Source: Helicobacteraceae bacterium (GTDB lineage Bacteria; Campylobacterota; Campylobacteria; Campylobacterales; SZUA-545). Taken from it: DNA of 9,363 nt. A program made the position numbers and the translations under genes. This document shows, piece by piece, positions 1 to 4,670 of this stretch. The stretch is from contig QKHD01000068.1 in the NCBI GenBank assembly GCA_003250175.1, forward strand, positions 1 through 9,363. The letters run 5' to 3'. Each line of letters begins with the position of its first letter. Positions within the stretch are counted from its first letter, which is position 1. Below the pieces are notes generated by a model. That model made no database searches, was not told the DNA's origin, and worked only from the letters and a program-made list of their open reading frames with translations.

Positions 1-1509
1 CTCGCTATGGTCACGCACCCGTCCCTTGCCCACGTCGTGCATGAAGCAGAGCAGCTTCAGCAGGGCTTTTTCCTCCGGAGTGAAGGTCGCATAAACCTCG
101 GCAACAGCCGGGCTCTGGATATTTTCCAGGTGCTTGACCGTCTCGATGGAGTGTTTGTCTACGGGAGAACGGTGGTAGCCGTCAAACTGTGCCAGGTTGG
201 CAACCTTTTTAAAGGGGCGGAAGAGGTTGTCCAGGTTGCCGGATTCGTAAAGACAGAGCAAAAAGGCATAGAGATCGTTTCGGGCGAAGAGGCGGTAAAT
301 CAGCTTGTGATTTTCCGCGGAGATGCTCTCCGGATAGTGCAGCAGCTGAAAATAGCGGTACATGCTCGGATGAAACGCCACGGGGGATTCGAGTTTGAGG
401 TAGGCTTCCAGAAACTCCTTTAATGACGCCATCTTGGCCTCCGGAGCGTAGTGGATATTTGTGCCGTCAAAGTAGATTCCGGAGGCGATTTTGCGCATGG
501 TGCTGATGTCGTTGTTTTCAGTGAAACGGGCCAGGTAGTAGGTGGTAAAGGCGTGGATGGCGATTAGCGACTGAAAGGTCTTTTTCAGCAGCAGGGTTTC
601 GCTCTTTTTGGTTTTGGTGTCCTCAAATCCCAGTTTGGCGGCGACCTCTTTTTGCAGATCAAAGGTGAGGATGTCACGTTTTTTGCGCCCGACCAGGTGC
701 ATGGCCACCCGCAGACGGAACAAAAACTCCAGGCCGATCCGAAAGTCGCGGTAGGCCTCTTCGTCGATTAGATTAGGGGTGAGGTCTTTGATGTATTTGA
801 TGTGGTGCATGCTTTTGAGTACCCAGAGCAGGGTGTTGTCCTCGCGGAGTGCGCCGAAGCCGTCCTTGATGCTGGGTTCGTTGGCCAGGGGGTGCTTGGC
901 GAGGCGGTCGCGGTTTTCCGCCAGTTTGTCTTCGATGAAGGCCCGGGTTTCGTAGGTGCGGATGCGTTCGATCTTGTTTTCGATCTCCATCCAGAGAAAT
1001 TTGGAGCCGAAGAAAAAGCGGCTTTCCAAAATGGCGGTCTTGATGGTGTTGTCGGCCCGGACGGCCTCTTCCAGTTCATCCACCTCGTGCACCCGGTGGC
1101 CCAGTTTCAGTCCGGCATCCCACGCCAGGTACAAGACCCGCTCCATCAATGGCCGGATATCATACCCCTTGACCTCCTTGTAGGCGATCATAATATCCAG
1201 ATCGGAATAGATGCAGAGCTGCTCGCGCCCGAAGCTGCCCAGGGCGATGAGGGCCACGGGAATGGCGTTGGTGGAGGGCATGTAGTTGCCGAAGCTGTCG
1301 CGCAGCACGTATTTGTAGATGCCGGTGATGAAGGTTTCGAGCTGTCTGGTGTGGTTGACCAGAAAGTTTTTTCCGTGATCTTTTTCAAAGGCCTCGTCGA
1401 GGGTCGCAAAATAGCGTCCGATCTCCTGTTTGAAAAGCTTCGAGACATCAAAGTCCGAGGCCCTTTTTTCGATCAGTTCTTCCAGTTTTTCATTGAATGT
1501 CGGTTCCAT
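1..1509 (-). CDS. glnD: [Protein-PII] uridylyltransferase/uridylyl-removing enzyme GlnD (N-terminal 503 residues, truncated by window edge)
   Basis: The minus frame is open from an ATG at 1509 to the window edge with no stop (503 codons). Residues 90-108 carry the nucleotidyltransferase signature, GSFGRE (91-96) followed by YSDLDIMI (101-108), with the two metal-binding Asp at 103 and 105. The tail contains FMHDVGKG (489-496), the start of an HD domain with the HD pair at 491-492. This NT-then-HD order and spacing matches GlnD (about 850-900 aa), so the rest of the HD domain and the C-terminal ACT repeats should lie beyond position 1. In the family, GlnD uridylylates and deuridylylates PII according to glutamine level in the cytoplasm. 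It diverges from mqnE across 72 nt. No Shine-Dalgarno sequence precedes the ATG and there is no other in-frame ATG before residue 77. A GlnE or generic NT-HD protein is less likely given the HD domain position. Confidence 0.88.
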   Translation of the reverse strand, partial: MEPTFNEKLEELIEKRASDFDVSKLFKQEIGRYFATLDEAFEKDHGKNFLVNHTRQLETFITGIYKYVLRDSFGNYMPSTNAIPVALIALGSFGREQLCIYSDLDIMIAYKEVKGYDIRPLMERVLYLAWDAGLKLGHRVHEVDELEEAVRADNTIKTAILESRFFFGSKFLWMEIENKIERIRTYETRAFIEDKLAENRDRLAKHPLANEPSIKDGFGALREDNTLLWVLKSMHHIKYIKDLTPNLIDEEAYRDFRIGLEFLFRLRVAMHLVGRKKRDILTFDLQKEVAAKLGFEDTKTKKSETLLLKKTFQSLIAIHAFTTYYLARFTENNDISTMRKIASGIYFDGTNIHYAPEAKMASLKEFLEAYLKLESPVAFHPSMYRYFQLLHYPESISAENHKLIYRLFARNDLYAFLLCLYESGNLDNLFRPFKKVANLAQFDGYHRSPVDKHSIETVKHLENIQSPAVAEVYATFTPEEKALLKLLCFMHDVGKGRVRDHSE

Positions 1510-1515
1510 GTCGGT

Positions 1516-1521
1516 ATTCTA
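1516..1521 (-). promoter_or_regulatory. Possible glnD -10 element, implying a leaderless or near-leaderless mRNA
   Basis: On the minus strand TAGAAT (plus 1516-1521) lies only six bases upstream of the glnD ATG. A start point about seven bases downstream of this box would coincide with the ATG. No good -35 box and no Shine-Dalgarno sequence are visible. The assignment rests on one hexamer and is weak. Confidence 0.3.
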
Positions 1522-1543
1522 TCAAAAGGGGGTAAGTATTCCG

Positions 1544-1552
1544 TGCTAAAAT
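1544..1552 (+). promoter_or_regulatory. Candidate extended -10 promoter for mqnE-gpt
   Basis: TGCTAAAAT reads as an extended -10 (TG-n-TAAAAT, hexamer 1547-1552). No convincing -35 is seen, which is common in Campylobacterota sigma-70 promoters. It would start transcription near 1559, leaving a leader of about 23 nt with a weak purine-rich ribosome site (AAAAGAA, about 1569-1575) ahead of the ATG at 1582. Confidence 0.45.
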
Positions 1553-1581
1553 TTCACCAACTTTACCCAAAAGAACGCACA

Positions 1582-2646
1582 ATGGAAGCAATCGAAAAAT
1601 TCTACCAAGGCGAGCGCCTCAGTTTTGAAGACGGGGTAGCCCTCTACGACGCCGACCTCTTCGAACTGGGCAAAATGGCGGATGCCATCAAACAGAAACG
1701 TTACGGCAAAAAGGTCTTTTTTAACGTCAACCGCCACATCAACCCCACCAATATCTGTGTGGATATCTGTAAATTCTGCGGTTTCAGCGCCAACCGAAAA
1801 AACCCCAACCCCTACGCCATGACCCACGACGAGATCATGGACATCGTCGCCCAGGCGGTCAGCCGCGACATCAAAGAGGTGCACATCGTCTCCGCCCACA
1901 ACAAAGAGGTGGGGCTGGACTGGTACTTCGATATTTTCAAGATGATCAAGGCGAAGTACCCCCAGCTGCATATCAAGGCCCTGACTGCGGCGGAGATCGA
2001 GTTTCTCTCCCGCACCTACGGCATGAGCCTCGATGAGGTGGTGGACAAGATGATCGCCTCCGGAGTCGACTCCATGCCGGGCGGCGGTGCGGAGATTTTT
2101 GACGAAAAGGTGCGGGATTATATCTGCAAGGGGAAGGTCACCTCCCGGCAATGGCTGGATATCCACAAAAAATGGCATGAACGGGGCCGCATGAGTAACG
2201 CGACCATGCTTTTTGGCCATGTGGAGTCACGGGAAAACCGAATCGATCATATGCTGCGCCTGCGCGACCTGCAGGATCAGACCGGCGGCTTTAACGCCTT
2301 TATTCCTCTCGTCTATCAGCGGGAAAACAACTACCTCAAGGTCGATGACTTTCCCACCGGTGAAGAGATTTTAAAAACCATGGCGATCAGCCGGATCATG
2401 CTGGACAATATCCCGCACATTAAGGCGTACTGGGTCACCTCCACCATCAACCTGGCCCTTCTGGCCTGCGAATTCGGTGCGGACGATTTGGACGGCACCA
2501 TTGAGCGCGAACTCATCAACAGTGCCTCCGGAGCCAAGAGTGCTAACGGTATGGCGCTGGATAATATGGTTTCTCTAGTCAAAAATGCCGGGTTTGTTCC
2601 GGTGGAGCGCGACAGTCTTTATAATGAGATCAAGGTATTCGGGTGA
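1582..2646 (+). CDS. mqnE: Aminofutalosine synthase MqnE (radical SAM, menaquinone biosynthesis)
   Basis: A 354-residue radical SAM enzyme. In the family it joins 3-[(1-carboxyvinyl)oxy]benzoate to the 5'-deoxyadenosyl group of SAM, forming 6-amino-6-deoxyfutalosine in the futalosine route to menaquinone. The [4Fe-4S]/SAM cysteines are C59, C63 and C66 in CVDICKFC. GVDSMPGGGAEIF (161-173), SNATMLFGHVES and LQDQTGGFNAFIPL are MqnE-type signatures and separate it from MqnC. The GGLHP stretch common in other MqnE proteins is replaced here by SAHNK (104-108), which I recall as the Helicobacter-type variant. The frame is open back to 802 only because it lies opposite glnD. The ATG at 1582 gives the normal family length and begins MEAIEKFYQGER, so the longer start is rejected. 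Its stop overlaps the next start (GTGA), so the two genes are co-translated. Confidence 0.93.
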   Translation: MEAIEKFYQGERLSFEDGVALYDADLFELGKMADAIKQKRYGKKVFFNVNRHINPTNICVDICKFCGFSANRKNPNPYAMTHDEIMDIVAQAVSRDIKEVHIVSAHNKEVGLDWYFDIFKMIKAKYPQLHIKALTAAEIEFLSRTYGMSLDEVVDKMIASGVDSMPGGGAEIFDEKVRDYICKGKVTSRQWLDIHKKWHERGRMSNATMLFGHVESRENRIDHMLRLRDLQDQTGGFNAFIPLVYQRENNYLKVDDFPTGEEILKTMAISRIMLDNIPHIKAYWVTSTINLALLACEFGADDLDGTIERELINSASGAKSANGMALDNMVSLVKNAGFVPVERDSLYNEIKVFG

Positions 2647-3092
2647 GCCCGGTCTATTACGGCTACGACGTTTTTTTACAGGACATCAAATCCCTGGCCG
2701 CAACACTTAAACCCTTTGCTCCGGAGGCGATTGTCGCCGTGGCGCGGGGCGGGGTGTGCGCGGGGCAGTTTCTTTCCGAAGCGCTGGATATAAGGCAACT
2801 GCTCTGCATCAACTCAGTCCACTACGAGGCCGACACCAAACTGGACACCATCAAGGTCTACAACTATCCCGATCTAACCAATATGAAACGGGTAGTTATC
2901 GTCGATGATATTGTCGACAGCGGCGATACGATGAAAAAGATTTTAGGGGAGCTGCAGACCCGTTATCCGGGAGTGGAGTTTAAAGTAGCGGCACTCTTTC
3001 AGAAAAAGAGCGCCGCGTTTATGGCGGATTTTTGGGTCAAGGAAGCCTCGGCCTGGATCGACTTCTTTTGGGAGGTCGATCCGATCCGTTAG
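2643..3092 (+). CDS. gpt: Gpt-like purine phosphoribosyltransferase
   Basis: A 149-residue type I phosphoribosyltransferase, close to the size of E. coli Gpt (152 aa). The PRPP-binding loop is VVIVDDIVDSGDTM (84-97), with the acidic pair D88-D89. ARGGVCAGQFLSEALD (34-49) supplies the N-terminal pyrophosphate-binding loop, and the C-terminal WIDFFWEVD fits the purine-stacking end of Gpt-like enzymes. The expected reaction is PRPP plus a 6-oxopurine (xanthine, guanine or hypoxanthine) to the nucleotide; the exact base cannot be read from the sequence. The start is the GTG at 2643, which overlaps the mqnE stop by 4 nt and implies translational coupling. Its TAG stop is interlocked with the stop of the convergent regulator gene (shared bases 3089-3092). 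Other purine or even pyrimidine PRTases remain possible. Confidence 0.8.
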   Translation: MSPVYYGYDVFLQDIKSLAATLKPFAPEAIVAVARGGVCAGQFLSEALDIRQLLCINSVHYEADTKLDTIKVYNYPDLTNMKRVVIVDDIVDSGDTMKKILGELQTRYPGVEFKVAALFQKKSAAFMADFWVKEASAWIDFFWEVDPIR

Positions 3093-3490
3093 CGGCACTT
3101 GTCGCAGATTCCGGAGATGGAGAGGTCAATCTGTTTGAGCTCGAAACCGTGGGATTTTGAGACCCCTTCCAGGGCCTGGGCCACGTCAAACTCCACATCC
3201 ACAATGCTGCCGCACTTCTGGCAGACCATGTGGTGGTGGGGCTGTTTTTGAATCTCATAGCGGTTTTTAAAGCCCGCAATTTTAAGTTCTTTGACGATGC
3301 CCTGTTCCTGCATGGCGATCATGTTTTTATAGATGGTCGCCAGGGAGAGGGAAGGAAAGAGTCCCTTGATCTTTTCATAAATCATTTCGATGCTGATATG
3401 ACCCTCATGCGCCATAACCTGCAAAATGGCCGTACGCTGGGGGGTTGCTTTGAGGTGGTGCTCACGCAACAGGGTTGGATAATCATACAT
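3089..3490 (-). CDS. perR: Fur-family peroxide-type repressor, PerR-like
   Basis: From the ATG at 3490 this is a 133-residue Fur-superfamily regulator. The winged helix spans about residues 10-75 with LKATPQRTAIL (13-23) and the recognition helix around SLATIYKNM (49-57). Two CxxC pairs, C90/C93 and C129/C132, form the structural zinc site. Aligned by eye to B. subtilis PerR, the regulatory metal ligands are H31, E79, H85, H87 and D98. Asp at the last position is the PerR-type residue (D104 in B. subtilis), whereas E79 is Fur-like (D85 in B. subtilis). Divergence from a peroxiredoxin gene supports PerR, sensing peroxide by metal-catalysed oxidation. A GTG at 3514 would add eight residues, but it sits inside a leader hairpin and the first ATG gives a family-typical N-terminus. 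Plain Fur is the main alternative. Confidence 0.85.
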   Translation of the reverse strand: MYDYPTLLREHHLKATPQRTAILQVMAHEGHISIEMIYEKIKGLFPSLSLATIYKNMIAMQEQGIVKELKIAGFKNRYEIQKQPHHHMVCQKCGSIVDVEFDVAQALEGVSKSHGFELKQIDLSISGICDKCR

Positions 3491-3505
3491 AATCAACTCA
3501 CTTGC

Positions 3506-3522
3506 GGTACCCACGCGGTACC
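3506..3522 (-). repeat. Hairpin of two GGTACC palindromes in the perR leader
   Basis: GCGGTACC occurs twice (3504-3511 and 3515-3522), separated by CAC. Each copy contains the self-complementary GGTACC, so in RNA the two copies can pair into a 6-bp stem with a 5-nt loop. It lies 16 nt upstream of the perR ATG, between the predicted start point (about 3530) and the likely ribosome site, so it could influence translation. No function is established. Confidence 0.5.
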
Positions 3523-3536
3523 TCTATTTATTACGG

Positions 3537-3565
3537 ATTATATACAAAAGAAAAATATTAGTCAA
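3537..3565 (-). promoter_or_regulatory. perR promoter (TTGACT-17-TATAAT)
   Basis: On the minus strand the -35 is TTGACT (plus 3560-3565, five of six matches to TTGACA) and the -10 is a perfect TATAAT (plus 3537-3542), separated by exactly 17 bases. Transcription would start near 3530 and give a leader of about 40 nt. This is one of the two best promoters in the window by eye. The -35 overlaps the left end of the palindrome at 3564-3582, consistent with autoregulation. Confidence 0.75.
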
Positions 3566-3582
3566 GGAGAAAAATTATCCTT
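3564..3582. promoter_or_regulatory. Candidate PerR/Fur-family operator between divergent promoters
   Basis: A 19-bp imperfect palindrome, AAGGAGAAAAATTATCCTT, centred at 3573, with 7 of 9 position pairs complementary. Its length and AT-rich core fit a Fur-superfamily box, though it is not a close match to the classical PerR or Fur consensus. It overlaps the perR -35 by two bases at one end and the peroxiredoxin -35 by two bases at the other, so one bound dimer could block both promoters. Confidence 0.5.
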
Positions 3583-3609
3583 TACTTTTTATCCGATTGT
3601 TGTTACAAT
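3581..3609 (+). promoter_or_regulatory. Peroxiredoxin promoter (TTTACT-17-TACAAT)
   Basis: The -35 is TTTACT (3581-3586, four of six matches) and the -10 is TACAAT (3604-3609), with a 17-base spacer. The predicted start is near 3616, giving a leader of about 26 nt that contains the ribosome site AAAGGA at 3631-3636. The -35 touches the palindrome at 3564-3582. Confidence 0.65.
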
Positions 3610-3641
3610 GCTCCCATCACAAATCATGTAAAAGGACAAAC

Positions 3642-4241
3642 ATGCCACTTGTAACACAAAAAGCCCCCGATTTCACAGCTAACGCTGTTCTGGGTGACAA
3701 CACCATCGTTGATAACTTTAATCTCTACAAAAACATCGGACCAAAAGGTGCCGTTGTATTCTTCTATCCACTTGACTTTACCTTCGTCTGCCCAAGCGAA
3801 CTGCTGGCATTCGATCACCGATACCAGGAATTCAAAAGCCGTGGGGTTGAGGTTATCTCTGTTTCCATCGACTCCCACTTTACCCACCTTGCATGGAAAA
3901 ACACTCCGATTGACAAAGGCGGTATCGGCAAAGTTCAGTACCCTATGGTAGCGGACCTGGATAAATCCATCTCCAAAAACTTCGACGTTCTTCTGGATGC
4001 CGGAATTGCTCTGCGCGGTTCTTTCCTGATTGATGCGGACGGTACGGTTCGACACGCCGTTGTTAACGACCTGCCACTGGGCCGAAACATCGACGAAATG
4101 CTTCGTATGGTTGACACCATGCTCTATACAAACGAGCACGGTGAAGTATGCCCAGCCGGCTGGCAAAAAGGCGATAAAGCTATGACCGCTTCTCCGGACG
4201 GCGTTGCTGCTTACCTGGCCGAAAACGGTTCCAAACTCTAA
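3642..4241 (+). CDS. ahpC: Typical 2-Cys peroxiredoxin (AhpC/TSA family)
   Basis: A 199-residue cytoplasmic peroxidase that reduces H2O2, alkyl hydroperoxides and probably peroxynitrite, with a thioredoxin-type or AhpF-type electron donor. The length matches H. pylori TsaA/AhpC. The peroxidatic cysteine is C50 in FTFVCPSE, with P43 and T47 of the PxxxTxxC active site. The resolving cysteine is C170 in GEVCPAGW, so this is a typical 2-Cys enzyme. GGIG is present (93-96) but the C-terminus ends AENGSKL without the YF motif, which predicts resistance to hyperoxidation. The ATG at 3642 follows AAAGGA at good spacing and begins MPLVTQKAPDF, as the family does; the frame extends 15 codons further upstream but through the promoter. 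Codon choice differs somewhat from its neighbours (more CCA, CTT, GTT), perhaps reflecting high expression. It diverges from the PerR-like gene. Confidence 0.95.
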   Translation: MPLVTQKAPDFTANAVLGDNTIVDNFNLYKNIGPKGAVVFFYPLDFTFVCPSELLAFDHRYQEFKSRGVEVISVSIDSHFTHLAWKNTPIDKGGIGKVQYPMVADLDKSISKNFDVLLDAGIALRGSFLIDADGTVRHAVVNDLPLGRNIDEMLRMVDTMLYTNEHGEVCPAGWQKGDKAMTASPDGVAAYLAENGSKL

Positions 4242-4247
4242 GAATAG

Positions 4248-4269
4248 GGGGAGCCTTTATCGGCTTCCC
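4248..4269 (+). other. Hairpin just after the peroxiredoxin stop, without a U tract
   Basis: GGGGAGCC (4248-4255) pairs with GGCTTCCC (4262-4269) over 8 bp around the loop TTTATC. One pair is G-U and works only in plus-strand RNA; the minus-strand RNA would have a C-A mismatch. It starts seven bases after the peroxiredoxin TAA. No T-run follows, so it is a poor intrinsic terminator and may act as a 3'-end stabiliser or processing site. It overlaps the last codons of the convergent small gene. Confidence 0.5.
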
Positions 4270-4496
4270 AACTCCCGACAAGCCTCTTCTAAAAAGCGAT
4301 TAATAATTACCTCTTCCTCGAATAAAAAACTTTTCTCACAGAAGAAAAACGACTCTTTCTCACACATATACCCTCGTTTGTTATAGGTAAAGGTGACATC
4401 CGGATTGCCTCGGGCAATGATAGTGTGTTCCACTTCGGTCATCTGTGGTGAGCCATTGCAGTGATCGCACTGGGCAGGACAATATGAACAAGACAT
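4257..4496 (-). CDS. Small cysteine-rich protein of unknown function (79 aa)
   Basis: I do not recognise this family. The ATG at 4496 is preceded by AGGAG (plus 4504-4508) at 7-nt spacing, which is why it is preferred over the upstream in-frame start at 4535. The protein opens MSCSYCPAQCDHC, placing C3, C6, C10 and C13 in a CxxC-x3-CxxC pattern. Two further cysteines occur mid-protein in YMCEKESFFFCEKS and one near the C-terminus (EEACREL). This suggests a zinc-binding or small Fe-S protein. The C-terminal 35 residues are rich in Glu and Phe and probably helical, and there is no signal peptide or membrane segment. The gene is convergent with the peroxiredoxin (15 nt between stops), and its codons are richer in A and T than the flanking genes, so recent acquisition or relaxed composition is possible. 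A redox-linked role is only inferred from position. Confidence 0.72.
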   Translation of the reverse strand: MSCSYCPAQCDHCNGSPQMTEVEHTIIARGNPDVTFTYNKRGYMCEKESFFFCEKSFLFEEEVIINRFLEEACRELGSR

Positions 4497-4533
4497 AGCG
4501 CTACTCCTACGATTGGATTTTAAGATTTGAGCC

Positions 4534-4550
4534 AATATAAGAATATCTTA
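4534..4550 (-). promoter_or_regulatory. Possible promoter and palindrome for the small Cys-protein gene
   Basis: On the minus strand TATATT (plus 4534-4539) is a plausible -10 that would give a leader of about 30 nt with AGGAG ahead of the ATG. No good -35 is visible. A palindrome, TAAGA-ATA-TCTTA (4538-4550), abuts it and could be a repressor site. The surrounding 140 nt (4497-4636) are strongly AT-rich and I see no other gene there. Confidence 0.35.
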
Positions 4551-4636
4551 ATCAGTTGGGATGAAAAAGTTATGAATAAGTATAAGGGTAATTTATATTA
4601 CGTAGAATAGTGTTTCTTTTAGGAACAGTTGGAAGA

Positions 4637-4670
4637 AAATAAGGGGGGAAGTTCCCCCTTATTTATTTTT
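4637..4670. terminator. Bidirectional intrinsic terminator after accC
   Basis: AAATAAGGGGG (4637-4647) pairs perfectly with CCCCCTTATTT (4654-4664), an 11-bp stem with a 6-nt loop. In the minus direction it overlaps the accC stop codon and is followed by TTTTCTT, so it ends the accB-accC transcript. In the plus direction the stem arm runs into ATTTATTTTT, so it should also stop transcription coming from the peroxiredoxin side. Confidence 0.85.

Noticed and set aside
7..423. Plus-strand open frame of 138 codons
   Set aside because: It is antisense to the well-supported glnD frame and its translation shows no recognisable domain.
802..1581. A 260-codon N-terminal extension of MqnE
   Set aside because: This stretch is opposite glnD and open only because the two genes share codon phase. 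The ATG at 1582 gives the normal enzyme length and N-terminus.
1546..2220. Minus-strand open frame of 224 codons
   Set aside because: Shadow of mqnE; His/Val/Asp-rich translation typical of the complement of a real gene.
3491..3514. GTG start at 3514 for the PerR-like gene
   Set aside because: It lies inside the GGTACC hairpin and adds residues not typical of the family; the ATG at 3490 fits better.
4497..4535. Longer form of the small Cys protein starting at 4535
   Set aside because: The extra 13 residues would begin upstream of the AGGAG that clearly serves the ATG at 4496.
4600..4670. Short plus-strand sRNA from a TAGAAT box ending at the terminator
   Set aside because: Only a single -10-like hexamer supports it. 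The hairpin is fully explained as the accB-accC terminator acting in both directions.
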